This document shows positions 37,530-47,390 of a DNA stretch of 64,000 nt, piece by piece. This DNA comes from Nostoc sp. LEGE 12450. Its GTDB lineage: Bacteria; Cyanobacteriota; Cyanobacteriia; Cyanobacteriales; Nostocaceae. Both the position numbers and the translations under genes were made by a program. The first letter of the stretch is position 1. Each line of letters opens with the position of its first letter. The notes below the pieces were generated by a model, which saw only the letters and a list, made by a program, of their open reading frames with translations, did no database searches and was not told where the DNA came from. The stretch spans positions 35,400 to 99,399 of the forward strand of contig NZ_JADEXU010000006.1 in assembly GCF_015206895.1 (NCBI RefSeq). The letters are read 5' to 3'.

Positions 37530-39977
37530 TTAATTACCAGCGCAAGATGTAGCGATGAGTGAAGAATTATGAGGCGACGCAGTGGGTACTTGAGCAACCA
37601 AAACCACGTTCCCATTGGCATCCACTACCCATCCTTGAGCTTCCACAATTTGAGTAGGTTCATTGACAGAATTAACCTTCTGTGAGTTTTCTTCTGTGTT
37701 TCTCTGCTTGTCAACAACCACTCTCTTCTGGATACCCTCAGCACGATTCTGGCTCTCTGGAGAGAGTGCGATCCAATCTGCTAGCACCGCATCATCGGCT
37801 ATCAATGGCTCCGTAGGATTGGGCGCTATTCCTCCACGCCCAGTTGTAATAAATGAACTTCTGGCTATTTTTCCACCAGAATTACAACCAGCAACAATTT
37901 GTTGGGAAGCATCAACCAAATTTACAGGCAACTCCACTAATCCTTGACTAGGATCAACATCTGGTGAGTTGATTCGTACCGTGCCATTTAATGAAGGGTT
38001 TTGCTGAGAAAACGCCGTGATGTCACTTGTTCGCAGGTTATTCGGATTGATTTCTTCTCGATCGAGTTTTTCTACATCTGCACGAGTGCGCGGTACAAAT
38101 CCAAAAATGTTCTTAGCGGTGATTGTGATTTTACCACCAGAGTCAGAGAAGGCATTGGCAGTGATATCGTTATTTCCCAAGGGAGTAGCGACGATAAAAC
38201 CATTAGGTGCATTGATGATGATATTACCGCCATCTCCAACAAGCCCTGTCGTACCGGCGTTAGTGGTTATTTGACTTTCGCGGCGCATCAATAATAAATT
38301 CTGCACCTGTAGGGTAATATTCCCGCCTTTACCTGAATCACTATTAGATGTGAGTTTTCCTCTGTTGTCCAGAAGTATGGAGCGAGCGGTTATATTCAAA
38401 TTGCCTGCTTTACCTAGATTATTCGGATCTCCGATATAGATTACATCTTTTCGAGCTTGGCTGTTCACAGTTATTGCAGCCCCATCCTTGATAATCAATT
38501 GCCCTGTAGTTAGGGTCAAGTTTCCGCCATCTCCAGGCCCTTGAGTCCCAGAAAACAAGCTACTGAGCTTAGAACCATTTGGTGAAGTTCCAATTAGTTC
38601 TACCGACTCGGAAGCGTTCACCGTCAAGTTTCCTGCATTTCCTGTAGCTGGTGTAAGTTGGTTAGGGATAAACCTGTATATACCCTCAGAGCTTGTTGAT
38701 ATTCTTGCTCCTCCTTCGATACGCAATTTTCCAGTATTAATTGTGATGTTGCCAGCGTTTTTATCGCCAGAAGTTGCACTAAATAATCCACTGGATATTA
38801 AATCACTACCATCTCGAAATAGAGGGATGTTAGTGCCGCTAATTAGTTCCACGGAATCTGAAGCGTTTATGGTCAATTGCCCCTGCAATTGGGCTCCACT
38901 TTTGACCACCAACTTCTTAGTATTGACATTGATGTTTCCAGAGTTTGCGTTGGAGAAACTCTGAGTAAACAGTTGCGAATCTTGTTCAATTACTACAGAA
39001 TCTGATGCGTTCACTGTCAAATTCCCTCCTGATTGCACTTCAAAGGGATTAACTAGAATTAGGAAACTGCCAGCTACCCGCACAAGCTTGCCTTGCAGCT
39101 GGATATTGCTGCCACTCTCTCCATGAGTATCTACGGTAGATCGAATTTTATTTAACTTGATTATTTCGATATTCTGGAAATTTTGAATACCTTCATATCC
39201 AAATGTCCAACCTTGGTTTGTCGGACTTAAACTGACCAGACTATTACCAGCGACGCTTCCTAACTCAACTCTTCCGTCTTTTGCAGTTATATTTCCCCCC
39301 TCTAACGTTATATCACCGCCTATAAGTGCCAAAGTTTTGCCTTGCTGCACCTGTAGACCAACACCTTGCCTAAAGATATTAACTGCGCCATCTGGTTTGG
39401 CTTGGGATTGATTACGGATGGGAGCCGCAGTTGCTCCAAATTGTAAGCCAATAGGAACGCTTAGTGTCAGTAGAGGTGTAGTTTGAGGAGATGTAGCACT
39501 AAACTTTGTACCATCAGCAAAGTTCAAGCTACTCGCCGTACTTGCTAGAAATGAACCACCAATATTTAAAGAAGCATTGGGCCCAAAAATAATGCCGTTA
39601 GGGTTAATCAGAAAGAGGTTAGCTGTGCCGTTAGCTTTCAGAATGCCATCTATCTTAGAAATCGAATTACCCGTCACCCGACTGATAATGTTCTGAATAT
39701 CTATTGCATTGTTAAAATAGGCTGTCCTTTCCGCAGAGACAGAAAACTGTTCAAAGCTGTGAAACAAGTTTGTTCCACGAACTGCCCCACCATCAATCTG
39801 GTCTATAAGCTGACCATCGATTAGCTTTGGTGTAATGATTGAACTTTCAGATCCAAGTGTGCCATCTTTTTGTATTTGGGCTAAGGCAAAACTCTCAAAG
39901 AAAGTGAGTACTCCAGCAATTGCTAATGTACTCACTATCCCTAACTCCCAGTACCAACTACTTCGGTATCGAGACAT
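37530..39977 (-). CDS. Two-partner-secretion exoprotein, filamentous haemagglutinin N-terminal type (copy 2)
   Basis: The 815-aa secreted paralog of 34085-36487 has a signal peptide (LGIVSTLAIAGVLTFFESFALAQ), a TpsA domain (GGAVRGTNLFHSFEQFSV, NPNGIIFGPNASLNIGGSFLAS), beta-helix repeats (AGNLTVNASESVELIGTS) and the shared C-terminal block GWVVDANGNVVLVAQVP...SLIATSCAGN. The two copies agree most at both ends and diverge in the central repeats, as expected when the exposed passenger evolves. The second peptide gene lies 163 bases upstream. Likely surface adhesion or cell-cell contact; no function is proven. Confidence 0.93.
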   Translation of the reverse strand: MSRYRSSWYWELGIVSTLAIAGVLTFFESFALAQIQKDGTLGSESSIITPKLIDGQLIDQIDGGAVRGTNLFHSFEQFSVSAERTAYFNNAIDIQNIISRVTGNSISKIDGILKANGTANLFLINPNGIIFGPNASLNIGGSFLASTASSLNFADGTKFSATSPQTTPLLTLSVPIGLQFGATAAPIRNQSQAKPDGAVNIFRQGVGLQVQQGKTLALIGGDITLEGGNITAKDGRVELGSVAGNSLVSLSPTNQGWTFGYEGIQNFQNIEIIKLNKIRSTVDTHGESGSNIQLQGKLVRVAGSFLILVNPFEVQSGGNLTVNASDSVVIEQDSQLFTQSFSNANSGNINVNTKKLVVKSGAQLQGQLTINASDSVELISGTNIPLFRDGSDLISSGLFSATSGDKNAGNITINTGKLRIEGGARISTSSEGIYRFIPNQLTPATGNAGNLTVNASESVELIGTSPNGSKLSSLFSGTQGPGDGGNLTLTTGQLIIKDGAAITVNSQARKDVIYIGDPNNLGKAGNLNITARSILLDNRGKLTSNSDSGKGGNITLQVQNLLLMRRESQITTNAGTTGLVGDGGNIIINAPNGFIVATPLGNNDITANAFSDSGGKITITAKNIFGFVPRTRADVEKLDREEINPNNLRTSDITAFSQQNPSLNGTVRINSPDVDPSQGLVELPVNLVDASQQIVAGCNSGGKIARSSFITTGRGGIAPNPTEPLIADDAVLADWIALSPESQNRAEGIQKRVVVDKQRNTEENSQKVNSVNEPTQIVEAQGWVVDANGNVVLVAQVPTASPHNSSLIATSCAGN

Positions 39978-40140
39978 GACAAACTTGCACCCAAAAAATA
40001 AAAGTATATTGAAATACTGCTCCTTGCTAATTAGGTCTGGTGATACTTGGGATTATCTTTGTTACCTAACTAGTAAATGCAAAGTTCAGCATTTTTATAC
40101 TTACTAGAATAAACTCTTTGCAGTGCGAAGACTAAATTAT

Positions 40141-40401
40141 TTAGCAGTTACAGCCAAGAGGGTTTCCAGTTGGGCAAGGGACACACCATGAGTCTTGCAC
40201 TACCAAAATTTCCTGCTCATCAACTGCATCACCAGATTTGATTTTATTTGGGTCAATATTGAACTGCCACTGAACTGTCAAAGCTCTAGCATCTGGTACC
40301 CCATACTTTTCAAGCACGCTGTATAAGCTAGCATTATTAACGCTTTCAAGCAGTTTCTGTTGAACTTCGTCTTTTAACTGCTGTAATGTTTCAGGGTTCA
40401 T
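40141..40401 (-). CDS. Small leader-like peptide with Cys-rich tail, candidate RiPP-type precursor (copy 2)
   Basis: The 86-aa product begins MNPETLQQLKDEVQQKLLESVNNASLYSVLEKYGVPDARALTVQWQF, closely like the first half of the 36816-37118 peptide (both have LQQ..DE.QQ and VLEKYG). The tail is wholly different, ending SWCVPCPTGNPLGCNC, with four Cys in 15 residues. It could be a core peptide, a metal site or a disulfide knot. It precedes exoprotein copy 2 on the same strand by 163 bases. I do not recognise a named family. Confidence 0.6.
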   Translation of the reverse strand: MNPETLQQLKDEVQQKLLESVNNASLYSVLEKYGVPDARALTVQWQFNIDPNKIKSGDAVDEQEILVVQDSWCVPCPTGNPLGCNC

Positions 40402-40438
40402 AACTGTTTTCGTTTCTTACAAGATGTGTCTAATTACA

Positions 40439-40515
40439 GCTTTACTAGTAAGAATTACGTTTAATGTTACAAAACTTCATGTTTTACTGCCGGATGTACT
40501 TCAAGCATTGATGAA
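40439..40515 (-). promoter_or_regulatory. Conserved upstream block of the peptide genes (copy 2)
   Basis: This block (plus-strand ACAAAACTTCATGTTTTACTGC, then TCAAGCATTGATGAAC) is clearly similar to 37295-37372 upstream of peptide gene 1. Conservation of non-coding DNA between duplicated cassettes suggests a promoter or regulatory element. Confidence 0.5.
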
Positions 40516-40693
40516 CATGAGAGCGTACAACTTTGGCTACTTTTCTATTTAGGTACTGAGTATGACAGAAAGCATCCCTTTACTGCGGAACGCTATACGT
40601 AGCTTACTTAAGAGAAGAAGTACAGTAAGTTATGCCAATGCACCAACAGGTTAAACATAAGATGGGCTTCCACTCGCCGCCAGCCTCCCCTAC

Positions 40694-41521
40694 TCAATTC
40701 TTAATTCCCGTCGCAGCAATACCCTGAATAAACTGACGCTGACCAATAAAAAATAATACCATTACTGGAACTGTCGCTATTGTCACCGCCGCCATCATCA
40801 AGGGCCAATTATTCGTAAATTGCTCTTGAAACTCTGCCAACGCCAATTGCACCGTCCTTAATTCTGGTCGTGTCGTAAACACCAGAGGCTTAAACAAATC
40901 ATTCCATTCGCCGATGAAGGTGAACAAAAACAGGGTTACTAAGGCCGGACGGGCTAAAGGTAACATCACCCGCCACAAAATTTGTAGTCGGTTCGCCCCA
41001 TCTATGGCTGCGGCTTCTTCTAACTCTACGGGAATTGTCTGGAAATACTGACGTAATAAGAAAATCCCAAACCCATTGACAGCAGTGGGTAAAATGAGCG
41101 CCCAGTATGTATTTATCAGGTGTCCCCACTTCAAAACCAAAAAGATGGGAATCACCAATAACTGAAAGGGAATCACCAAAGTTGCTAAAACAACCAATAG
41201 CAGTGCTTGCCGTCCCCGAAACTTCAGCCGTGCTAAGGCGTAACCAGCCAAAGCAGAAGTGACAATCTGAAACGCCGTCACAGCGATCGCTACCAAGGTA
41301 GAATTAGCAAACGCCAGCAAAAATTTTCCCTGTTGCCATGCAACGCGGTAATTAGCTAAAGACCAGTTATTTTTAGACAAATTTTCTGGGCTGGCGGCTG
41401 TCGATGCAAAGGAGGTGAGAAAAACCACAAAAAGCGGTAGTAAAACGATAAATGCCCCTAGCAGTAAGATTACTAGGCTCAAAAAATCACCAGATTTCAG
41501 ATTCGGGTTTGGTTTAGACAT
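40694..41521 (-). CDS. Carbohydrate ABC transporter permease (MalG type)
   Basis: This 275-aa inner-membrane permease has about six helices and the cytoplasmic EAA loop EAAAIDGANRLQILWRVMLPLARPAL, which docks the ATPase. LGAFIVLLPLFVVFLTSF at the N-terminus and the final MVLFFIGQRQFIQGIAATGIKN match the MalG/UgpE group that imports sugars or glycerol phosphate. Its usual partners (second permease, binding protein, ATPase) are not in the window, so the gene is an orphan here. It is divergent from ado. Confidence 0.92.
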   Translation of the reverse strand: MSKPNPNLKSGDFLSLVILLLGAFIVLLPLFVVFLTSFASTAASPENLSKNNWSLANYRVAWQQGKFLLAFANSTLVAIAVTAFQIVTSALAGYALARLKFRGRQALLLVVLATLVIPFQLLVIPIFLVLKWGHLINTYWALILPTAVNGFGIFLLRQYFQTIPVELEEAAAIDGANRLQILWRVMLPLARPALVTLFLFTFIGEWNDLFKPLVFTTRPELRTVQLALAEFQEQFTNNWPLMMAAVTIATVPVMVLFFIGQRQFIQGIAATGIKN

Positions 41522-41701
41522 AACTTGAGCCGCAAAGCATTTATTTCGCTAGTACTAGAGCATTGCCCCCAGCAACCATTAATCTATAAACATAGTCTAC
41601 TTGTTAAGTTAAATTAAACCACAGAGATTGTTACCCTCAGTTCATAGGGTAAATTGAATCCTGGTGTCAAATAATTCAGGTTTACAGGAGTAAACATAAC
41701 C

Positions 41702-42400
41702 ATGCAGCAGCTTACAGACCAATCTAAAGAATTAGATTTCAAGAGCGAAACATACAAAGATGCTTATAGCCGGATTAATGCGATCGTGATTGAAGGGGAA
41801 CAAGAAGCCCATGAAAATTACATCACGCTAGCCCAACTGCTGCCAGAATCTCATGATGAATTGCTTCGCCTATCCAAGATGGAAAGCCGCCATAAGAAAG
41901 GATTTGAAGCTTGTGGGCGCAATTTGGCAGTAACCCCAGATTTGCAATTTGCCAAAGAGTTTTTCTCCGGACTACACCAAAATTTTCAAACAGCTGCCGC
42001 AGAAGGGAAAGTGGTTACTTGCTTGCTGATTCAGTCTTTAATTATTGAATGTTTTGCGATCGCAGCATATAACATTTACATCCCCGTTGCCGACGATTTT
42101 GCCCGCAAAATTACTGAAGGAGTAGTCAAAGAAGAATACAGCCACCTCAATTTTGGAGAAGTTTGGTTGAAAGAACACTTTGCAGAATCCAAAGCTGAAC
42201 TTGAACTTGCAAATCGCCAGAACCTACCCATCGTCTGGAAAATGCTCAACCAAGTAGAAGGTGATGCCCACACAATGGCAATGGAAAAAGATGCTTTGGT
42301 AGAAGACTTTATGATTCAGTACGGTGAAGCACTGAGTAACATCGGTTTCACGACCCGCGATATCATGCGCTTATCAGCCTACGGACTCATAGGTGCTTAA
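41702..42400 (+). CDS. ado: Aldehyde-deformylating oxygenase (alkane synthesis)
   Basis: This 232-aa ferritin-like di-iron enzyme converts fatty aldehydes made by AAR into alkanes (mainly heptadecane) plus formate. The helical bundle carries the metal ligands in [11 protein letters not shown], the ExxH of [20 protein letters not shown] and [13 protein letters not shown]. The length is standard. It is followed by its usual partner, acyl-ACP reductase, and then accA, a typical cyanobacterial order. TTACAGGAG upstream is a good ribosome-binding site. Formerly annotated as aldehyde decarbonylase. Confidence 0.97.
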   Translation: MQQLTDQSKELDFKSETYKDAYSRINAIVIEGEQEAHENYITLAQLLPESHDELLRLSKMESRHKKGFEACGRNLAVTPDLQFAKEFFSGLHQNFQTAAAEGKVVTCLLIQSLIIECFAIAAYNIYIPVADDFARKITEGVVKEEYSHLNFGEVWLKEHFAESKAELELANRQNLPIVWKMLNQVEGDAHTMAMEKDALVEDFMIQYGEALSNIGFTTRDIMRLSAYGLIGA

Positions 42401-42409
42401 AAAAGTCCT

Positions 42410-42482
42410 GAGTAACGAGTGCTGAGTGCTGAGTAGTTCAAATTCAGAACTCAGAACTCCTAACTCCCAACTCCTAACTCTC
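42410..42482. repeat. STRR block between ado and aar
   Basis: Degenerate heptamers (GAGTGCTGAGT, CAGAACTCAGAACTCCTAACTCC) fill the 127-base gap. The ORF track extends aar into this repeat; the extension is not coding. Confidence 0.75.
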
Positions 42483-42527
42483 CTAAATTCCCCCCCCTCA
42501 AGACAGCATAAGCCTAATAATCACTAC

Positions 42528-43547
42528 ATGTTTGGTCTAATTGGACATCTGACTAGTTTAGAACACGCTCAATCGGTAGCTCAAGAATTGGGATACCCAG
42601 AATATGCCGATCAAGGGCTAGACTTTTGGTGCAGCGCCCCGCCGCAAATTGTCGATACTATTATTGTCACCAGTGTTACTGGGCAACAAATTGAAGGACG
42701 GTATGTAGAATCTTGCTTTTTGCCGGAAATGCTAGCTAGTCGCCGCATCAAAGCCGCAACACGGAAAATCCTCAACGCCATGGCCCATGCACAGAAGCAC
42801 GGCATTAACATCACAGCTTTAGGCGGATTTTCCTCGATTATTTTTGAAAACTTTAAGTTAGAGCAGTTTAGCCAAGTCCGCAATATCAAACTAGAGTTTG
42901 AACGCTTCACCACAGGAAACACGCATACTGCCTACATTATTTGTAAGCAGGTGGAAGAAGCCTCCAAACAACTGGGAATTAATCTATCAAACGCGACTGT
43001 TGCGGTATGTGGAGCAACTGGGGATATTGGTAGTGCCGTTACACGCTGGCTAGATGCGAGAACAGATGTCCAAGAACTCCTGCTAATCGCCCGCGATCAA
43101 GAACGTCTCAAAGAGTTGCAAGGCGAACTGGGGCGGGGGAAAATCATGGGTTTGACAGAAGCACTACCCCAAGCCGATGTTGTAGTTTGGGTTGCTAGTA
43201 TGCCCAGAGGCGTGGAAATTGACCCCACTACTTTGAAACAACCCTGTTTGTTGATTGATGGTGGCTATCCTAAAAACTTAGCGACAAAAATTCAATATCC
43301 TGGCGTACACGTGTTAAATGGTGGGATTGTAGAGCATTCCCTGGATATTGACTGGAAAATTATGAAAATAGTCAATATGGACGTGCCAGCCCGTCAGTTG
43401 TTTGCCTGTTTTGCCGAATCAATGCTACTGGAATTTGAGAAGTTATACACGAACTTTTCGTGGGGACGGAATCAGATTACCGTAGATAAAATGGAGCAGA
43501 TTGGCCGGGTGTCAGTAAAACATGGATTTAGACCGTTGTTGGTTTAG
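42528..43547 (+). CDS. aar: Long-chain acyl-ACP reductase (AAR)
   Basis: This 339-aa NADPH-dependent enzyme reduces fatty acyl-ACP to the aldehyde used by ADO. It begins at ATG 42528 ([22 protein letters not shown]), the conserved family start, not at the track's upstream ATG 42426, which lies in an STRR. The dinucleotide loop is [18 protein letters not shown], and [15 protein letters not shown] and the C-terminal FSWGRNQI are family features. The gene sits between ado and accA, so fatty acid precursor supply, reduction and alkane formation are together. Confidence 0.97.
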   Translation: MFGLIGHLTSLEHAQSVAQELGYPEYADQGLDFWCSAPPQIVDTIIVTSVTGQQIEGRYVESCFLPEMLASRRIKAATRKILNAMAHAQKHGINITALGGFSSIIFENFKLEQFSQVRNIKLEFERFTTGNTHTAYIICKQVEEASKQLGINLSNATVAVCGATGDIGSAVTRWLDARTDVQELLLIARDQERLKELQGELGRGKIMGLTEALPQADVVVWVASMPRGVEIDPTTLKQPCLLIDGGYPKNLATKIQYPGVHVLNGGIVEHSLDIDWKIMKIVNMDVPARQLFACFAESMLLEFEKLYTNFSWGRNQITVDKMEQIGRVSVKHGFRPLLV

Positions 43548-43640
43548 TCATTAGTCATTTGTCCTTGGTCATTAGTCATTGGTCATTTGTTATTTGCAAA
43601 GGACAAAGGACAAAGGACAAAGGACAAAGGACAAAAGATA
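43546..43640. repeat. STRR block between aar and accA
   Basis: GTCATTAGTCATTTGTCCTTGG repeats are followed by AAAGGACAAAGGACAAAGG repeats. The two halves are largely complementary and could fold into a long hairpin. Confidence 0.8.
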
Positions 43641-43674
43641 GATAACTTATAACTCGTAATTGATAAACCCTACG

Positions 43675-44655
43675 ATGGCAACTACCGAGCGTAAACCGCT
43701 ACTGTTAGATTTTGAAAAGCCCCTAGCAGAACTTGCAACCCGAATCGATCAAATTCGGCAACTTGCAGAAGAAAATGGTGTCGATGTTTCTGGTCAAATT
43801 CGTCAACTAGAAGCACGCGCCATGCAACTACGTGAGGAAATTTTTACTAGTCTATCGCCTTCCCAGCGATTGCAAGTCGCTCGTCATCCGCGTCGTCCCA
43901 GTACTCTCGATTACATTCAGGCTATTAGCGATGAATGGATGGAATTGCATGGCGATCGCTGTGGTGGTGACGATCCGGCTTTAGTTGGTGGTGTCGGTCG
44001 TCTGAGTGGGCAACCTGTGGTGATGTTGGGTCATCAAAAAGGTCGTGATACCAAAGACAATATTGCCCGTAACTTTGGAATGCCTTATCCTGGCGGCTAC
44101 CGCAAAGCTATGCGGTTGATGGAACACGCTAACAAGTTTAGTATGCCCATACTAACTTTTATCGACACACCAGGGGCTTGGTCTGGAGTGGAAGCAGAAC
44201 ACCAAGGTCAAGGAGAAGCGATCGCTTACAACTTGCGGGAAATGTTTTGCTTAGATGTGCCAATTATCTGCACAGTTATTGGTGAAGGTGGTTCTGGTGG
44301 CGCACTTGGTATTGGAGTAGGCGATCGCCTGCTCATGTTTGAACACTCCGTTTATACCGTCGCCACCCCCGAAGCCTGTGCCGCCATTTTGTGGAAAGAT
44401 GCTGGCAAAGCTCCTCAAGCCGCCGTTGCGCTGAAAATTATTTCCCACGACCTCAAAAGATTGGGAATTATCGACCAAATACTGCCTGAGCCCACTGGTG
44501 GCGCTCATTCTGATCCTTTAAAAGCTGCTACCACGCTCAAGCAAGTACTGCTAGAAAATTTGGACGAACTTAACCATTTAACCGCTCCAGAACGCCGCCA
44601 ACTACGTTATGAAAAATTCCGTAAAATTGGTGTTTTTACAGAAGTTGCCCACTAA
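43675..44655 (+). CDS. accA: Acetyl-CoA carboxylase carboxyltransferase subunit alpha
   Basis: This 326-aa subunit of the carboxyltransferase makes malonyl-CoA for fatty acid synthesis. Seen are the N-terminal [80 protein letters not shown] and the oxyanion-hole glycines [22 protein letters not shown] 43675 ([10 protein letters not shown]) is chosen over the track's TTG 43660. The cyanobacterial AccD, B and C genes are elsewhere. Two hairpins follow within 130 bases. Confidence 0.98.
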   Translation: MATTERKPLLLDFEKPLAELATRIDQIRQLAEENGVDVSGQIRQLEARAMQLREEIFTSLSPSQRLQVARHPRRPSTLDYIQAISDEWMELHGDRCGGDDPALVGGVGRLSGQPVVMLGHQKGRDTKDNIARNFGMPYPGGYRKAMRLMEHANKFSMPILTFIDTPGAWSGVEAEHQGQGEAIAYNLREMFCLDVPIICTVIGEGGSGGALGIGVGDRLLMFEHSVYTVATPEACAAILWKDAGKAPQAAVALKIISHDLKRLGIIDQILPEPTGGAHSDPLKAATTLKQVLLENLDELNHLTAPERRQLRYEKFRKIGVFTEVAH

Positions 44656-45009
44656 AGCCATTGCATAATGATGGATTAGTAAAGTAGCAATGCTATAATT
44701 GCCTATGTGCTTAAAGATTTTTAACAATCTGGCCATAGGCATTTGCATGTTCGGCAAATCTACTCAATCTGATTGAGTAGCTTTTGTGTCATTGAGTAAT
44801 CTAATTTGAGTGTACGGCGTGGTTTTCCAGGCGACGATTTGTTGTCTTCACTGATAAAACCCACAATATGCCCACTATTGCACTGCATCATAGCAGTTGC
44901 TTAATGGAAATCATCAGATTTTTAGATTCCTTTAATCTATCTAAACCGATAAATGTGAATAATTGGGTGGTACTAGGCTTTGGGAACTGCCAAAAAATTG
45001 GGAGACATC
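44656..45009. other. Intergenic stretch between accA and the SDR gene
   Basis: There is no gene. An inverted repeat GCCTATG...CCATAGGC (44701-44740) and the terminator at 44760-44785 occur here. The rest should hold the SDR promoter. Confidence 0.5.
44760..44785 (+). terminator. Rho-independent terminator after accA
   Basis: CTACTCAAT and ATTGAGTAG form a perfect 9-bp stem with a CTG loop, followed by CTTTTGTGT, 105 bases after the accA stop. Confidence 0.75.
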
Positions 45010-45735
45010 ATGAATGTTGAGCAAAAACGACGCGCCCTGATTACTGGGGCCAGTAGTGGAATTGGGAAAGCAACGGCTTTAGCCTTTGCCAAAGCCGGAA
45101 TAGATGTCGCCTTAGTCAGCCGTTCTTTGAATAAGTTAGAGGCGGTGGCAGAAGCTGTACAGCATACTGGGGTAGAAGCGAAAGCTTACGCTGTAGATTT
45201 AGCGCGGATCTTTGAAGTAAAAGAAAAAATTCAAGCCATCGCCCTTGACTTTGGTGATATAGACATTCTGGTAAACAGTGCGGGCCTTGCCTATACAGCC
45301 ACTTTGAGCGAAACTCCCCTAGAAGGATGGCAGCAGGTAATTGACTTGAATCTTACCAGCGTGTTTCAGTGCATTTTAGGAATTTTACCTTCAATGCGCG
45401 ATCGGGGCACAGGCACAATTATCAACGTCGCTTCAATTGCCGCCAAGCAACCGTTTCCCGGTTGGGGAGCATACAGCGTCAGCAAAGCTGGTTTGATTGC
45501 CCTCTCTCAAACCCTCGCACAAGAAGAACGTACCCACGGCATTCGTGTCACAGCTATCTCTCCTGGCGCAGTCAATACCGAACTTTGGGACACAGAAACA
45601 GTCCATGTCAACTTAGACCGTTCTAAGATGTTAACCCCGGAAATAGTGGCTCAGTCAATTCTCCACACAGTTCTGTTACCACAACAGGCAGTTATTGACG
45701 AATTGACCTTGATGCCCAGTGCTGGCGCACTTTAA
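45010..45735 (+). CDS. Short-chain dehydrogenase/reductase (SDR)
   Basis: This 241-aa classical SDR starts at ATG 45010 with GGGAG upstream. The cofactor loop is LITGASSGIGKATALAF, with LVNSAGLAYTA (NNAG-like), IINVASIAAKQPFPGWGAYSVSKAGL containing the catalytic Ser and YxxxK, and ISPGAVNTELWD. It resembles 3-oxoacyl-ACP reductases and related oxidoreductases; the substrate is not certain. Location after ado-aar-accA invites a role in lipid or aldehyde metabolism, but the terminator between them argues for separate transcription. Confidence 0.9.
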   Translation: MNVEQKRRALITGASSGIGKATALAFAKAGIDVALVSRSLNKLEAVAEAVQHTGVEAKAYAVDLARIFEVKEKIQAIALDFGDIDILVNSAGLAYTATLSETPLEGWQQVIDLNLTSVFQCILGILPSMRDRGTGTIINVASIAAKQPFPGWGAYSVSKAGLIALSQTLAQEERTHGIRVTAISPGAVNTELWDTETVHVNLDRSKMLTPEIVAQSILHTVLLPQQAVIDELTLMPSAGAL

Positions 45736-45747
45736 TTTATCCTTTGT

Positions 45748-45800
45748 CATCAGTCCTTTGCAAATGACCAATGTACTAATGACTAATGACCAACTTTCAA
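45748..45800. repeat. Short STRR block
   Basis: TTTGTCATCAGTCCTTTGCAAATGACCAATG...ACTAATGACC repeats fill the gap between the SDR gene and folE. Confidence 0.6.
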
Positions 45801-45820
45801 ACCATAACCAAGACTGAATC

Positions 45821-46528
45821 ATGACTATCGCTAGTTCCAACGGTTCCAATTACTCTCAATCGCCTCTGATTCCCGACTTGGCAGAAGCCATAACTCCTAG
45901 ACCCGATCGCAATACGAATAACGGGCGACAAGCTGATTTGTTCCCGCCAAAAGAGGAACATATAGAGGAAATGAAGGATGCAGTGCGGAAAATAATATTG
46001 GGCGTTGGCGAAGATCCTGAACGCGAAGGACTCCTCAAAACACCAAAGCGAGTGGCCGAGGCAATGCGGTTTCTTACCAGTGGCTACAACCAATCCCTTG
46101 AAGAACTAGTTAACGATGCCATCTTTGATGAAGGGCATAACGAGATGGTACTAGTCCGAGATATTAACTTTTTTAGTCTGTGCGAACACCACATGCTGCC
46201 ATTTATGGGTAGAGCGCACGTTGCTTATATCCCCAACCAAAAAGTTGTAGGACTGAGCAAACTGGCCCGCATTGTTGAGATGTATTCCCGTCGCTTGCAA
46301 GTCCAGGAGAGGTTAACCCGCCAAATTGCCGAAGCAATTCAGACCATTCTAGAACCCCAAGGCGTAGCCGTTGTGATGGAAGCTAGCCACATGTGTATGG
46401 TAATGCGAGGCGTACAGAAACCAGGTTCTTGGACTGTCACTAGCGCAATGGTTGGCGTGTTCCAAGAAGAGCATAAAACCCGCGAAGAATTTTTTAACTT
46501 GATTCGCCATCAACCAGCATTCTTTTAG
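45821..46528 (+). CDS. folE: GTP cyclohydrolase I
   Basis: This 235-aa cytoplasmic enzyme converts GTP to dihydroneopterin triphosphate, the first step to folate and pterins. The core is unmistakable: [19 protein letters not shown], the zinc/active-site region [47 protein letters not shown], and the zinc Cys in [20 protein letters not shown]. The first 45 residues are a less conserved tail typical of cyanobacterial forms. It converges on trpF with an STRR between. Confidence 0.97.
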   Translation: MTIASSNGSNYSQSPLIPDLAEAITPRPDRNTNNGRQADLFPPKEEHIEEMKDAVRKIILGVGEDPEREGLLKTPKRVAEAMRFLTSGYNQSLEELVNDAIFDEGHNEMVLVRDINFFSLCEHHMLPFMGRAHVAYIPNQKVVGLSKLARIVEMYSRRLQVQERLTRQIAEAIQTILEPQGVAVVMEASHMCMVMRGVQKPGSWTVTSAMVGVFQEEHKTREEFFNLIRHQPAFF

Positions 46529-46665
46529 GGAATTGGGCATTGGGCATTGGAAATTGGGAATTGAGAAAACACTTTCTTTATCCCCTTGTCCTCTTTTTCC
46601 CCTCATCTTCCCCATTCCCCATTCCCCATTCCCCATGCCCTATTCCCTATTCCCTATTCCCTAAT
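46528..46665. repeat. STRR block between folE and trpF
   Basis: TTGGGCATTGGGCATTGG and CCCCATTCCCCATTCCCC followed by CCCTATTCCCTATTCCC, heptamer-based tandem repeats, in a convergent gap. ORFs predicted across it are artefacts. Confidence 0.85.
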
Positions 46666-47279
46666 TTCTCAAACAACTTGCTTACTTTATCTAAATCTTT
46701 ATCTCCAGGTGCGCGTTCCACACCACTAGATAAATCAACACCACTGGGACTAACCTGACTTAAAGCTTCCACAATATTATCTGCTGTTAATCCCCCAGCT
46801 AAAAACCAAGGGCAATTGGGGTTAAATTGCTCTAATATTTTCCAATCTAAGGTTTTACCTGTACCACCAAGTTGTTCGGGATGGTAGGCATCCAGTAGTA
46901 AAGTATCTACGTATTTTGTGTAATCAGCCGCCGTGCCCAGATGCTCAAGACTACGAATTCTAAGTGCTTTAATAATTTCGACATTTGGTAAAGCTTGACG
47001 TAATTGGTAGCAAAAATCTGGTAACTCATCCCCATGTAACTGAACCCCCGTCAACCCAGAATCAACAACTATCTGGCTGATTTCAAGAATACTAGCGTTG
47101 GCAAAAACTCCAATTGTGTCAATATTTGCCGGGAGTTCTGCCACGGCTGCCCGAATTTGGGATGTAGTCACGTAGCGAGGGGAGTTTGGTACACAAATAA
47201 ATCCTAGTGCTGTTGCGCCCAGAGAAGCGATCGCTATAGATTGCTGTGGTTGAGTAATGCCGCAAATTTTAACGCGCAT
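46647..47279 (-). CDS. trpF: Phosphoribosylanthranilate isomerase
   Basis: This 210-aa TIM-barrel enzyme of tryptophan synthesis isomerises N-(5-phosphoribosyl)anthranilate. It starts [10 protein letters not shown] with the catalytic Cys; [44 protein letters not shown] and [12 protein letters not shown] and the terminal [16 protein letters not shown] are classical TrpF motifs. It lies alone, as trp genes in cyanobacteria are dispersed. Its last codons enter the CCCTATTCCCTA repeat. Confidence 0.97.
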   Translation of the reverse strand: MRVKICGITQPQQSIAIASLGATALGFICVPNSPRYVTTSQIRAAVAELPANIDTIGVFANASILEISQIVVDSGLTGVQLHGDELPDFCYQLRQALPNVEIIKALRIRSLEHLGTAADYTKYVDTLLLDAYHPEQLGGTGKTLDWKILEQFNPNCPWFLAGGLTADNIVEALSQVSPSGVDLSSGVERAPGDKDLDKVSKLFEKLGNRE

Positions 47280-47390
47280 GAAAATTTAACAAATCTAAAA
47301 TAATTAGTAAAAAACTCTAAACTATCCGAAAAACTTTTGTACCTTGGTAATTTTATAATTTTGTAGGTCTACATTTTAGGAGACAAAAGC

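Noticed and set aside
42426-42527. N-terminal extension of aar in the ORF track
   Set aside because: It is encoded by an STRR block; the conserved family start is ATG 42528.
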